DNA of 64,000 nt from Pseudomonadota bacterium (GCA_018668255.1 JABISZ010000035.1:104022-168021), one strand, 5' to 3'. Shown: positions 47,502 through 56,726, counted from the stretch's first letter. A program made the numbers and translations. The notes: a model not told the origin generated them from the sequence alone.

Positions 47502-48872
47502 ATGAAATCAGTAAAAAAAGCCATCCACAATGGATTGATAGCCAGTCTATTTCTTATCTTAGCTTCGTTGACTTCTGCTCCTCTTCATAGCGATGAAACT
47601 TGTATGTCTCCCTACATGGCAAAAATTGTCGGACAAGAGGACTATGTATACGTCTGGACTTTAGGGGTCATAGGCCTTGGAGATGAACAAGACAAGCTAG
47701 TGACTATTGATGTTAATCCTTCCTCGGCTAGTTACGGTGAAATCATTGCAACGTTATCTGTCGGAGGACGCAATGAAGCACATCACTCAGGTCTGACTGA
47801 TGACCGACATTATTTATGGGCAGCAGGCTTAGATACGAATAAGATTTTTATCTTCGATGTAGCCAGTAACCCAGCACAACCGACTCTTCATAAGGTTATT
47901 GAAGATTTTCCAGAAGCAACGGGTGGTATCGTGGGACCGCACACCACTTATGCTTTACCTGGTCGTATGCTGGTCACGGGTCTGTCTAACACCAAAGATC
48001 ACGGCGGTGAAACAGGGATGGCTGAATACACCAATGATGGAACCTATATTGAAACTTATTGGATGCCAAAAGACGGAGCACTGAACGGAGCCATTAAAAC
48101 TGGCAAATACGCAGATGGGTTCGGATACGATGTTCGAGCGATACCACATCGCAATGCGCTCATCACCAGTTCGTTCACAGGCTGGAACAACTATATGATG
48201 GATCTTGGCAAAATGATGTCAGATCCGCAGGCTATGCAGCAATTCGGAAACACCGTGATCGTTTGGGATCTGCACACGAGAAAGCCCAAAACGATATTAG
48301 ATGTTCCCGGCGCTCCTTTGGAAGTTAGATGTGCATGGGATACTGCTCGGAACTATTGCTTCACAACTACAGCGTTAACATCAGAAATTTGGCTGATCTA
48401 TGAAGAAGAAAATCAATGGAAATCAAAAAAAATTGCGGACATTGGTGATGCTAGCAAAATCCCTTTGCCCGTAGATATTTCTATCTCTGCTGATGACCAA
48501 CTTCTCTGGGTAAATACTTGGAATGATGGTGAGACTCGCTTGTACGACGTTTCAAACCCTCACGCTCCAAAACAAATCTTCAATAAAAAAATAGGTGACC
48601 AAGTGAATATGGTTTCTCAGAGCTGGGATGGGAAACGGTTCTATTACACGTCTTCTTTATTAGGGAACTGGGATAAGAAAACCGGGTCAAAAGGTGATCT
48701 TCAGTACTTTAAAGCTTTCACATGGGATGGTGCTGACCTGACTCAAACTTTCGGCATTGATTTTATTGAAGCTAAACTTGGGCTGCCACACCAGATGAGA
48801 TTTGGTGCGAAAGCCCTCTACGCTAACTTGTACTCAAAACAAAATGACAAGAGAGTAGCACTGTCACGCTAG
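47502..48872 (+). CDS. mtoX: Methanethiol oxidase (SBP56 selenium-binding protein family)
   Basis: This enzyme oxidises methanethiol with oxygen and water to formaldehyde, hydrogen sulfide and hydrogen peroxide. The 456-residue protein has a signal peptide (LFLILASLTSAPLHS) and then the SBP56/MTO pattern: DETCMSPYMAKIVGQ near residues 31-45, YVYVWTLG, EAHHSGLTDDRHYLWAAGLD, GPHTTYALPG and LPVDISISADDQLLWVNTWNDG. Known bacterial enzymes are periplasmic copper proteins. The start has a strong GGGGGA site. The next gene is a SCO1-MauG fusion, and in described bacterial mtoX loci the neighbours are a SCO1/senC and a mauG gene, which supports the assignment over a generic selenium-binding protein. 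Confidence 0.9.
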   Translation: MKSVKKAIHNGLIASLFLILASLTSAPLHSDETCMSPYMAKIVGQEDYVYVWTLGVIGLGDEQDKLVTIDVNPSSASYGEIIATLSVGGRNEAHHSGLTDDRHYLWAAGLDTNKIFIFDVASNPAQPTLHKVIEDFPEATGGIVGPHTTYALPGRMLVTGLSNTKDHGGETGMAEYTNDGTYIETYWMPKDGALNGAIKTGKYADGFGYDVRAIPHRNALITSSFTGWNNYMMDLGKMMSDPQAMQQFGNTVIVWDLHTRKPKTILDVPGAPLEVRCAWDTARNYCFTTTALTSEIWLIYEEENQWKSKKIADIGDASKIPLPVDISISADDQLLWVNTWNDGETRLYDVSNPHAPKQIFNKKIGDQVNMVSQSWDGKRFYYTSSLLGNWDKKTGSKGDLQYFKAFTWDGADLTQTFGIDFIEAKLGLPHQMRFGAKALYANLYSKQNDKRVALSR

Positions 48873-48889
48873 AACGTTTGCACAATAAT

Positions 48890-50701
48890 ATGTATCTTAT
48901 GCTCCGCTTAAGCGGCCTCATGTTCCTCTGTGTCGTCCATGCTATGGCGCTAGCTGGCCATGGACACGATACAGTGTCTGATGTTCCGAAAACTGTTGTC
49001 CTAGCGCCAGGTTATAGGACACTCTCATACCCAGCGCCCCAAGTGGGCAGCTATAGTCTGCCTAGTATATCTGACGCCTTTGACGCTCCGTACTTGAGTT
49101 CCCTAGGGTTAGAAGGAACGTTGCATGATCTTATGGATGGCAAAGTGACAATCTTGAGCTTCATATATACAAAGTGTGAAGATGTTAATGGTTGTCCTTT
49201 AGCCGCTTTTGTAATGGGACAGATCCAAAAGCAAGTCAAACAAACTGAATCAGTTCAATTTATAAGCTATAGCTTTGATATAAAAAATGACACACCTAAA
49301 GTCCTAGAAAATTACGCCCAATCGTTTCGAAATGATGGCGCGAAATGGGATTTCTTAACGGCACCAAACTCTGAGCGACTGGAGAACCTTTTAAAACAGT
49401 ACAATCAAACTGTTCAAATCTCGGATGGGCAAATCTACTCGCATATGCTGAGAGTCTTCTTGATAGATAGTAAAAAAAGAATCCGAAATATCTACAGCAC
49501 TGCTTTTTTACATGCTGATACTATAACTAATGATATTGAGACACTGCTAAAAGAAGATCATATAGCTCTCTCTGCAGTAATGGGAAGAGTCCCTATGTTG
49601 GTCGAAAAAACACCTCTGATGAATAAAGACTCTCTGACTAACGGGCTTCCCAATAAGCAACCATATTCATCGGAAAAATCGCTTGCAGAACTAGAAGAAT
49701 TAGGCAGGCAGCTTTTTTTCGATAGAAAACTCTCTCATAATGGAACGCTGTCTTGCGGCATGTGCCATATTCCACAGCAAGGATTCACATCGAATGAGCT
49801 CTCCACCGCTGTAGGTATAGAGGGTCGGACAGTAAAAAGAAATACACCAACTTTACTTAATGTCTCATACCTATCTTCTTTGTTTCATGACTCTAGAGAA
49901 AGCAAGCTCGAGCAGCAGATATGGAGTCCATTGTTGGCCCATAATGAAATGGGAAATCCTTCGGTAGACTTTGTAGTAAAGAGTATTGAAGCCAACCCTA
50001 GCTATGAAATAGCATTCAGAAAAATCTTCGACGAAGGGATTACTATGGGAACAATTGGTCAAGCTTTTGCAGCTTACCAACACACTTTAATCGCTGCTGA
50101 TAGTCCCGCAGACCGTTATCTCTATGCCGGGGATAATGATGCTCTTAGCGAATCTGAGAAAAACGGATATGGAATTTTTATTGGCAAAGGGCGATGTTCC
50201 GGTTGCCATTTGGTTCAATCTAATTTTGCGTTATTCACCGATGAGTTAGCCCACAATACAGGTGTCGGCTATAAAAAGACGATGACAAATAACGCTTCGT
50301 TTTTCACAGCCAAGATAGCTCCTGGGATAGATGTTAGTTATGACGTTAACTATGTCTCACCCTCTGCTGAGCCTCCCCCAAGTGATTTAGGTAAATATGA
50401 AATAACAGAAGTTCCAAGTGATCGGTGGAAATTTCGAACACCGACTTTACGTAATATTGAACTCACAGCCCCTTATATGCATGACGGCTCTTTTCAGACT
50501 CTAAGTGACGTCGTCCGATTTTATAACCAAGGGGGCTTCAATAATCCTCTCCTTGACTCTCTCATCAAACCTTTATCTCTTACTGAAGCCGAAGAAAAAG
50601 ATCTTGTATCATTCCTTAGAAGCTTGACGAGCAGTCAAGTAAATAGGGTTGTTGATAGAGCACTTCAGGAATTTTCTCCCAACTCTGTAAGTATTGATTA
50701 A
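48890..50701 (+). CDS. SCO1/SenC-MauG (di-heme cytochrome c peroxidase) fusion protein
   Basis: One frame joins two families. After a signal peptide (LMFLCVVHAMALA), residues to about 230 form a SCO1/SenC thioredoxin-like domain with Cys96 and Cys102 (KCEDVNGCP, CX5C) and a ligand His185 (YSHMLRVFLID). From about 265 to 595 it is a di-heme peroxidase domain of the MauG/CcpA type with CGMCH (289-293), CSGCH (436-440) and TAPYMHDGSF. It starts 5-17 bases after mtoX (TTG at 48878 or ATG at 48890; neither has a Shine-Dalgarno), so it is probably coupled. The likely job is copper delivery and oxidative maturation of the methanethiol oxidase in the periplasm. Confidence 0.9.
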   Translation: MYLMLRLSGLMFLCVVHAMALAGHGHDTVSDVPKTVVLAPGYRTLSYPAPQVGSYSLPSISDAFDAPYLSSLGLEGTLHDLMDGKVTILSFIYTKCEDVNGCPLAAFVMGQIQKQVKQTESVQFISYSFDIKNDTPKVLENYAQSFRNDGAKWDFLTAPNSERLENLLKQYNQTVQISDGQIYSHMLRVFLIDSKKRIRNIYSTAFLHADTITNDIETLLKEDHIALSAVMGRVPMLVEKTPLMNKDSLTNGLPNKQPYSSEKSLAELEELGRQLFFDRKLSHNGTLSCGMCHIPQQGFTSNELSTAVGIEGRTVKRNTPTLLNVSYLSSLFHDSRESKLEQQIWSPLLAHNEMGNPSVDFVVKSIEANPSYEIAFRKIFDEGITMGTIGQAFAAYQHTLIAADSPADRYLYAGDNDALSESEKNGYGIFIGKGRCSGCHLVQSNFALFTDELAHNTGVGYKKTMTNNASFFTAKIAPGIDVSYDVNYVSPSAEPPPSDLGKYEITEVPSDRWKFRTPTLRNIELTAPYMHDGSFQTLSDVVRFYNQGGFNNPLLDSLIKPLSLTEAEEKDLVSFLRSLTSSQVNRVVDRALQEFSPNSVSID

Positions 50702-50772
50702 CACGCCGCTAATATTTGCAGATTTATGATATTATTTTTCAGCGCGTCCCGACATAGTAGGAGAACATATTC

Positions 50773-51561
50773 ATGTTCGTAGAGAAAATCGGACAGGTCA
50801 TCGTTAAAGCCACACAATTCTTAAGCCCACAGCAAGTGGAAGTAGTGAAAGATGGTATTTGTAATGACCGCGCATTTGCCTTAGTCGAAGCCGATGGCCG
50901 GTTTATTGGTTCTCAACAGCATAGTGAATTTATACCGCTCAGATTTACGCTAAATAGCGAGAACTCCGTCCTTAGGCTTGAATTTGTTGACGGCCAGATC
51001 GCTGAAGGCGACGTAAGTCATAGCAAGCAACCATTCAGCATAAATCATGCAGGACTCCGGTCAATTGAAGTAGCTGAAGTTAAAGGACTATGGGCGAAAG
51101 TACTGACAGAATTTGCTGGTAGACCGATAAGACTAGTCAAGTGCCTATCTGTTGGTAGAGCAATTGATGTATTCCCCATTACTTTTTTTACAACCGGATC
51201 GTTACGAAGACTCGAACGTGAAGTTGGAGCGCCAGTCGATCCAGCGCGACTGCGTGCGGGATTTATCATCTCAAATGAGCTGGAACATGAAGAAGATAAC
51301 TGGTCTGGAAGACATCTACGTATAGGTAGTGTAGTACTTAGAATAAGGACTGGTGTGCCGCGTTGTCAGGTAGTTGGTTTTAATCCTAAAAAAGGACAAA
51401 GTGATCAAGAGGTGATGAAAGCACTCATCAAGTATCGTGAAAAAGTTAATCTTCCTGATGGACTGCTCCCTGATTATGCGACCCCAGGTTTTGCAACCTA
51501 TGCTGAGGTTATCCAAGAGGGCACCGTTACTGTCGGAGACACTGTGGAATTAGTCGCCTAA
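50773..51561 (+). CDS. MOSC domain protein
   Basis: The 262-residue protein has a MOSC N-terminal barrel-like region and a MOSC domain with the conserved cysteine Cys198 in VPRCQVVGFNP and DPARLRAGFIIS. MOSC proteins bind sulfurated molybdenum cofactor or carry sulfane sulfur (YcbX, mARC, MOCOS C-terminus). No ferredoxin domain is attached. It follows the fusion gene by 71 bases on the same strand. An AGGAG site is present. No molybdoenzyme gene is nearby, so a sulfur-transfer role connected with sulfide from methanethiol is conceivable but untested. Confidence 0.85.
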   Translation: MFVEKIGQVIVKATQFLSPQQVEVVKDGICNDRAFALVEADGRFIGSQQHSEFIPLRFTLNSENSVLRLEFVDGQIAEGDVSHSKQPFSINHAGLRSIEVAEVKGLWAKVLTEFAGRPIRLVKCLSVGRAIDVFPITFFTTGSLRRLEREVGAPVDPARLRAGFIISNELEHEEDNWSGRHLRIGSVVLRIRTGVPRCQVVGFNPKKGQSDQEVMKALIKYREKVNLPDGLLPDYATPGFATYAEVIQEGTVTVGDTVELVA

Positions 51562-51645
51562 AAAATTATTCCAAATGTTAATATTACTTAAGCTCAGAAT
51601 CACGTCTTATTAAATAAAAACGCTTTCAAAAAGAGGAGAGTGCGC

Positions 51646-52098
51646 ATGCTAGTCAATAAGGGGACGGCCATAAAAACAGGCTGCTTTATCAGTATATTTG
51701 TCGCGTTTTTTATATTTGGCTCTCAGGAACTCGTCGCTAACACAGCGTCTCCGAAAGTCTATTTCATAAATCTACAAAGCGGTGATAAAACTCCAACAAC
51801 ATTTTTGGTTCAATTTGGATTAAAGGGGCTAGGAATAGCGCCCGCAGGAATAGAACTTTCCAACACGGGACACCACCACCTACTTGTCGATTACCCGACT
51901 TTAACTGACTTAAAGAGTCCTTTAGGAGCTAACGACAATATAAAACACTACGGAAAAGGCCAAACTGAAGCATTACTGACTCTATCCCCTGGCAAGCACA
52001 CTTTGCAGCTTGTGCTCGGGGATCATAAGCACGTGCCCTTAAGTCCTCCGATATTATCTGAAAAAATCACCATAGAGGTTTCTCAGCCGACAAAATAA
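51646..52098 (+). CDS. Secreted DUF4399 protein
   Basis: The 150-residue protein has a signal peptide (CFISIFVAFFIFGSQELVA) and a domain with TGHHHLLVDYP and GKHTLQLVLGDHKHVPLSPP. The histidine-rich GHHHLL segment and the late GDHKHVP are the family's conserved features, here attributed to DUF4399. The histidines could bind a metal such as copper. Function is unknown. Start at 51646 follows AGAGGAG; a GTG two codons earlier is too close to that site. It is 84 bases after the MOSC gene and ends convergently with the hydrolase gene. Confidence 0.75.
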   Translation: MLVNKGTAIKTGCFISIFVAFFIFGSQELVANTASPKVYFINLQSGDKTPTTFLVQFGLKGLGIAPAGIELSNTGHHHLLVDYPTLTDLKSPLGANDNIKHYGKGQTEALLTLSPGKHTLQLVLGDHKHVPLSPPILSEKITIEVSQPTK

Positions 52099-52114
52099 CC
52101 CATTTACCGAAGTC

Positions 52115-52807
52115 CTACTCATAAGCTTTGACAAAGTCTCCAACAGAGTTCATCACGATTTCGGATGCATCGACGTGAGGCGAGTGTCCAGATCCCTGCA
52201 GCTCATAATGAACCACAGAACCGCTAACGGTCTGTCTAATTGTCTCCACGTGCCATGGGGTATTATAAGGGTCATCTGCTCCTCTGAATGTCAACAGAGG
52301 CCTATTTATTCCCGGTAAATATTCTTCAATATTCCAATCAATAAACAATGGGTTTAACCACACCCCACTCCATCCTAAAAAAGCACAGTCCGTATTGTCT
52401 CCATGATACTTTCTTAATTGCGCTCGTAATTTCCCTGAGTTATACGAAGAGGCTGCTTTCTGGATCTGGTAAACGCATTTTTCTTCCGTTGCCAAATGTG
52501 GCGACAACAATATAAGGCCTTTCAAATTTAGCCTGGGTTTGGACCCAGCATAAATTATAGCTATAGATGCCCCATCGCTATGTCCTAATAGAAAATATTC
52601 ATCAACATTCATTCTTTCGAGGACAGAAGGGAGGACCTCTAAAGCTTCTCTGGAGTGAAAGTCTAAAGGGCGAGGCAGTGTTATCGGACTCGATCGACCA
52701 TAACCTGAACGGGAGTACACAAGAACACTCAACTCTGTTTTTTGTGCCAGCTTTTCAGGAAAATCCTTCCACGTTGCAACACACCCTAGTCCCTCATGCA
52801 ACAGCAC
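52115..52807 (-). CDS. Alpha/beta hydrolase with no standard start codon
   Basis: The frame contains an alpha/beta hydrolase: LLHEGLGC (oxyanion), VYSRSGYGRSS, the nucleophile elbow GHSDGA and the final GSGHSPHVD. The first start-type codon is GTG at 52807, inside the first conserved strand. The same frame stays open upstream to 52904 and encodes the missing N-terminus (GVDLEYRFISGKLDAPTIV), but it contains no ATG, GTG or TTG. Only an ATT at 52898-52900, overlapping the upstream aminotransferase stop, and another ATT at 52835-52837 could serve. A GAGGCGGGA ribosome-binding-like stretch and an 8-T run lie at 52887-52895 and 52870-52877. It may be a pseudogene, a sequence error or a rare ATT start. 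Confidence 0.7.
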   Translation of the reverse strand: MLLHEGLGCVATWKDFPEKLAQKTELSVLVYSRSGYGRSSPITLPRPLDFHSREALEVLPSVLERMNVDEYFLLGHSDGASIAIIYAGSKPRLNLKGLILLSPHLATEEKCVYQIQKAASSYNSGKLRAQLRKYHGDNTDCAFLGWSGVWLNPLFIDWNIEEYLPGINRPLLTFRGADDPYNTPWHVETIRQTVSGSVVHYELQGSGHSPHVDASEIVMNSVGDFVKAYE

Positions 52808-52895
52808 TATCGTGGGAGCATCTAATTTTCCGCTAATAAATCTATATTCTAGATCAACACCACCGACCGAAAAAAAAGACGACGAATCCCGCCTC

Positions 52896-54290
52896 TTAAT
52901 TGTTCAACATTCCCTCGGAAGATGCCCACTCAAGTCCTTCCGCCATGGCCATCTCGAACTTATCAAACATTTCATTGATTTGGTCCGAAGTGATAATTAA
53001 CGGTGGACAAAAGGCTAATGCATCTCCTATCGCACGAACAATAAGGCCATGCTCTTGCGACAATTTTGCAATTTTTGCACCCATTTGACCTGGGACTGGA
53101 AACCCTGCTTTACTCCCTTTATCACTGACCAACTCAACGGCCCCAATCAATCCAGTGCCCCTAGACTCACCCACTAGAGGGTGGTCAGCTAGTCGACCTA
53201 GCCTCTCTTGAAATTGCGGCGCCAGCCCAGCAGCTTTTTCAAATAGTTTATCCCTTTCATATATTTCCAGAGTTTTCAAACCGACTGCACATGCTACAGG
53301 ATGACCACTATAAGTATAGCCATGACCAAAAACTCCCATTTCAGGAGATGCATCTAGAAATGCATCATACATCTCATCCTTGACTACAACAGCGCTAAGC
53401 GGTTGATATGCTGAAGTTAATGCCTTAGCAAGGGAAATCGAATCGGGTGATAAATTATAAGTATCAGCACCAAAAGGGTTTCCTGTGCGACCAAAGGCAC
53501 AAATAACCTCGTCATCTATGAAAAGTATATCGTGCTTTTTTAGGATCCTTTGAACTTTTTCAAAGTAAGTTTTAGGAGGAAGAATAACTCCGCCCGCTCC
53601 CTGTATTGGTTCCGCTATAAAAGCTGCGATGGTGTCAGCGCCTTCTCTTTGAATAAGGCTCTCAAGGCTTTCGGCCATGCGGGTTGCAAACTCTGTCTCA
53701 CTCTCGCCCTGCTTACCATAACGCCAAAAATGAGGTAGCTCGGTATGCAGAAAACGTCCACCTGCAAGAGGCAAATCAAATCCAACGTGAGATTGAGGCG
53801 TCCCCGTAAGACTTCCAGCGGCCAAAGTAATCCCGTGATAACCTTTTACTCTGCTGATGATTTTCTTTTTTTCAGGTCGCTCAGTGACATTGTTATAATA
53901 CCAAGCTAATTTTATTTGAGTATCGTTTGCATCGGATCCTGAATTACCAAAAAATACTTTTGCATTCTTTATTGGAAGCATCTCTTTCAACTTCTCGGCG
54001 AGAAGAATACTAGGCTCATGCCCTTTCCCAGTGAAAGTATGGGCATACGAAAGCTTCTTCATTTGATCATACGCTACCTGCGCGAGCTCTTCATTACCGT
54101 AGCCTAATGCTGTGCACCATAAGCCAGCAACGCCTTCAATGTATTGTTTCCCCGCACCATCGTAAATATATATGCCCTCAGCATGATCCATGATCATTGG
54201 ACCGAACTCGTTCAGCTGACTCAAATGTGTCTGGCCGTGGAAAACACTTCGCAAATCTCGATCCGCTAGACTATTGGGCTGACTACTCAT
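52896..54290 (-). CDS. Class III aminotransferase (omega-amino acid type)
   Basis: The 464-residue PLP enzyme has FFGNSGSDANDTQIKLAW, KGYHGITLAAGSLTG, FIDDEVICAFGRTG and the PLP lysine in SLAKALTSAYQPLSAVVV. The layout is that of omega-transaminases using beta-alanine, putrescine or other amines with pyruvate or 2-oxoglutarate; the exact donor is unknown. The ATG at 54290 follows AGGAG by seven bases. The downstream hydrolase frame begins at its stop codon, suggesting the two were translated together. Confidence 0.9.
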   Translation of the reverse strand: MSSQPNSLADRDLRSVFHGQTHLSQLNEFGPMIMDHAEGIYIYDGAGKQYIEGVAGLWCTALGYGNEELAQVAYDQMKKLSYAHTFTGKGHEPSILLAEKLKEMLPIKNAKVFFGNSGSDANDTQIKLAWYYNNVTERPEKKKIISRVKGYHGITLAAGSLTGTPQSHVGFDLPLAGGRFLHTELPHFWRYGKQGESETEFATRMAESLESLIQREGADTIAAFIAEPIQGAGGVILPPKTYFEKVQRILKKHDILFIDDEVICAFGRTGNPFGADTYNLSPDSISLAKALTSAYQPLSAVVVKDEMYDAFLDASPEMGVFGHGYTYSGHPVACAVGLKTLEIYERDKLFEKAAGLAPQFQERLGRLADHPLVGESRGTGLIGAVELVSDKGSKAGFPVPGQMGAKIAKLSQEHGLIVRAIGDALAFCPPLIITSDQINEMFDKFEMAMAEGLEWASSEGMLNN

Positions 54291-54382
54291 TCGAATTCTC
54301 CTTTCATCGCAATTGAAAACCTCACCGCACCAAAAACTTGGTTAATTCTTACATATAACATCACTAAAGAGAACAAATTATA

Positions 54383-54877
54383 TTACCTGAGGCCGATAGT
54401 TCGTCCTACAAATTTATGAATACCCACACATTCATGAGCTTGACGAACTTCGGCGAGTTTCGACATACTAAATAACGGAATATCAGTTATATTCCGGGTT
54501 TTTAGCGATACATGAAGAAACAAAAACTCCGCTTCCGCAGCCAAATAACCTTTTCCCGCGTGATACATTTTCTGGAACACATGAATCCGTCTCTCGTCAA
54601 AATCTAACAATACCGTCTCCATTCGAAGAGGATCGCCGCGGAATAGCTCATTTTTATAATCTATGCTTGAACTGCCCACGAATATGCTTCCTTCACCCTC
54701 AGCCGTATAATCCCAGCCCAGCCCAAGATAATCGAACAAAGGACAGCTGCCATCGTCAAAAGCAGATACGTAATGAGCCATATTCATATGGCCATTGAGA
54801 TCAAGCCACTCGTCCTTGACAATGGAACTTCCAGGGTAAGGCGACGGGATTATTTTTTCAGAAAATGATTTCATCAT
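54383..54877 (-). CDS. Hot-dog fold acyl-CoA thioesterase family protein
   Basis: The 164-residue protein has VKDEWLDLNGHMNMAHYV, the hot-dog fold thioesterase motif with the asparagine-glycine-histidine-methionine-asparagine stretch, followed by FDDGSCPLF and SSSIDYKNELFRGDPL. This pattern resembles betainyl- or carnitinyl-CoA thioesterases. Substrate is unproven. Two adjacent Met codons could start it; there is no clear ribosome-binding site. Confidence 0.82.
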   Translation of the reverse strand: MMKSFSEKIIPSPYPGSSIVKDEWLDLNGHMNMAHYVSAFDDGSCPLFDYLGLGWDYTAEGEGSIFVGSSSIDYKNELFRGDPLRMETVLLDFDERRIHVFQKMYHAGKGYLAAEAEFLFLHVSLKTRNITDIPLFSMSKLAEVRQAHECVGIHKFVGRTIGLR

Positions 54878-54921
54878 CTAGCTCGAAAGAGACCTGTGAC
54901 AAGATTACGTTAAAATACGCT

Positions 54922-56208
54922 CTACACAATTTGGGATAGACACAATGCTTGGTCGATATCCCATAGAATATCGTCCAGGGTTTCAAGCCCGACTGAAATC
55001 CTAACCATGTCGGGAGAGATGCCCGCAGACAATTGATGTTCATCCGACATTTGACGGTGTGTGGTCGATGCGGGGTGTATTACTAGAGTTTTAGCATCTC
55101 CAATGTTAGCTAGATGGCTTAGAAACTGCACCGATTCAATGAACTTGGCACCCGCAGCAGCGCCCCCTTTAACTCCAAAAGCCAACACACCACTAGCTCC
55201 TTTTGGCATATATTTTTCTTTCAACGGATAATACTTGTCACCAGGCAATCCAGGGTACTTGACCCAATTAATAAGCTCGTGCTCATCTAGAAACTTAGCT
55301 ACTGCCAGCGCATTTTCGCAATGTCTTTCCATACGGACAGGTAAAGTCTCAATCCCTTGTAATAGAAGGAAACTGTTAAAAGGACTCAAGGTGGGGCCTA
55401 GTATGCGTAGCTGTTCTAACCGTGCTCTCATCGTGTATCCAAAATCGCCAAAGGTCTCATAGAACCTCACACCATGGTACCCATCAGATGGCTCCGTCAT
55501 CCCAGGAAAATTTCCGTTGTCCCACGGGAATTTTCCTGACTCAACAATAACGCCGCCAATGGTCGTTCCATGGCCACCTAGGAATTTAGTTGCCGAATGT
55601 ATAACAATATCCGCTCCCCACTCGAATGGCCGACAGATATAAGGGGTTGGGAAAGTGTTGTCGACCATAAATGGTATCCCAAACGAATGTGCAACATTAG
55701 ATATCGTAGCGATATCTAATACATTCATCGTAGGATTCCCAATGGTCTCTCCATAAACAACCTTAGTGTTGGGCTTTATAGCCGCTGCTATACTTTCTAT
55801 ATCATCGGGGTCAACAAGTGTCACATCGATACCCATCCGCTTAAAATTAAAATCGAACAGCGAATGAGTGCCACCGTAAAGTGTCTTTACTGCCACCACA
55901 TGATCACCCGCCTCACACAAGGTAAGCAGTGCGACGGTTGAAGCAGCCATACCAGAGCTTACAGCTAGTGCAGCAGTGCCCGCTTCCAATGCAGCAATAC
56001 GTTCTTCAAAAACGGCATTTGTTGGATTACTGAGTCGACTATAAATATTCCCAAAAGTCTGTAAGTTAAATAGAGAGGCCGCATGATCTGGGTCATCAAA
56101 CACAAATGATGATGTTTGATAGATGGGTACAGCTCTCGCTCCCGTAGCCTCATCCGGAATATGTCCGGCATGCAAACATAATGTTTCTATTCCAAATTCA
56201 CGATCCAT
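54922..56208 (-). CDS. metY: O-acetylhomoserine sulfhydrylase
   Basis: This 428-residue PLP enzyme of the Cys/Met metabolism family has CLHAGHIPDEATGARAVPIYQTSSF-type N-terminal signatures, LEAGTAALAVSSGMAA, the PLP lysine in IHSATKFLGGHGT and SVGLETLDDI. It joins sulfide to O-acetylhomoserine to give homocysteine; many members also accept methanethiol and give methionine directly. It is 35 bases downstream of a CoA-binding protein gene, a frequent neighbour. Length is standard. No riboswitch hairpin is seen in the short leader. Confidence 0.93.
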   Translation of the reverse strand: MDREFGIETLCLHAGHIPDEATGARAVPIYQTSSFVFDDPDHAASLFNLQTFGNIYSRLSNPTNAVFEERIAALEAGTAALAVSSGMAASTVALLTLCEAGDHVVAVKTLYGGTHSLFDFNFKRMGIDVTLVDPDDIESIAAAIKPNTKVVYGETIGNPTMNVLDIATISNVAHSFGIPFMVDNTFPTPYICRPFEWGADIVIHSATKFLGGHGTTIGGVIVESGKFPWDNGNFPGMTEPSDGYHGVRFYETFGDFGYTMRARLEQLRILGPTLSPFNSFLLLQGIETLPVRMERHCENALAVAKFLDEHELINWVKYPGLPGDKYYPLKEKYMPKGASGVLAFGVKGGAAAGAKFIESVQFLSHLANIGDAKTLVIHPASTTHRQMSDEHQLSAGISPDMVRISVGLETLDDILWDIDQALCLSQIV

Positions 56209-56243
56209 TCAGTGGAGTCCATCCTTTTTTTTACCGTCTAACG

Positions 56244-56726
56244 TTAAGGAGATTGGTGTCGCTTTGAGCTTACAACTCTTGTATTGACTCCACAATAGTT
56301 CAAACCCCCGAACAGCCGTGCATGCTCTATTTTGACACACCGATCAACAATAACTTCTATACCTAGGTCAACTGCTTTTTGCGCTGATACTAGATCTATT
56401 ATCCCTAGCTGCATCCAAAGGCATTTAGCTTTAATAGCGGAGGTCTCCTCCAAGATCGCAGGAATTTCTTCAACTTTTCTAAAGCAGTCAACAATATCTA
56501 TCTCAAACGGAATCTCTCGTAAACTTGTATAACATTTTTCGCCCAAGATTTCGGTATAGCCTGGATTTACTGGCACAATTTTGTAACCATGATTTTGCAT
56601 ATATTTTGCGGCAAAATTGCTCGGGCGCGCCCAGTTCTCTGAAAGCCCGACAATCGCTATAGTGCGAGCATTACTTAAAAGTTTTTTAACTTTTTTAAAA
56701 TCGCCTCTTGCCTCATCGATTTTCAC
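56244..56726 (-). CDS. CoA-binding domain protein (YccU-like)
   Basis: The 160-residue protein is a single Rossmann CoA-binding domain: TIAIVGLSENWARPSNFAAKYMQNHGYKIVPVNPG and CLWMQLGI. Relatives include the N-terminal domain of succinyl-CoA synthetase. It is often next to metY, as here. The start is a GTG at 56726 with AGGA seven bases upstream, inside the end of the previous gene (14-base overlap). Function is unknown. Confidence 0.87.
   Translation of the reverse strand: MKIDEARGDFKKVKKLLSNARTIAIVGLSENWARPSNFAAKYMQNHGYKIVPVNPGYTEILGEKCYTSLREIPFEIDIVDCFRKVEEIPAILEETSAIKAKCLWMQLGIIDLVSAQKAVDLGIEVIVDRCVKIEHARLFGGLNYCGVNTRVVSSKRHQSP

Noticed and set aside
47502..48872. Annotating the SBP56 protein only as a selenium-binding protein
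   Set aside because: The signal peptide and adjacent SCO1-MauG domains match the methanethiol oxidase arrangement, which is a more specific reading.
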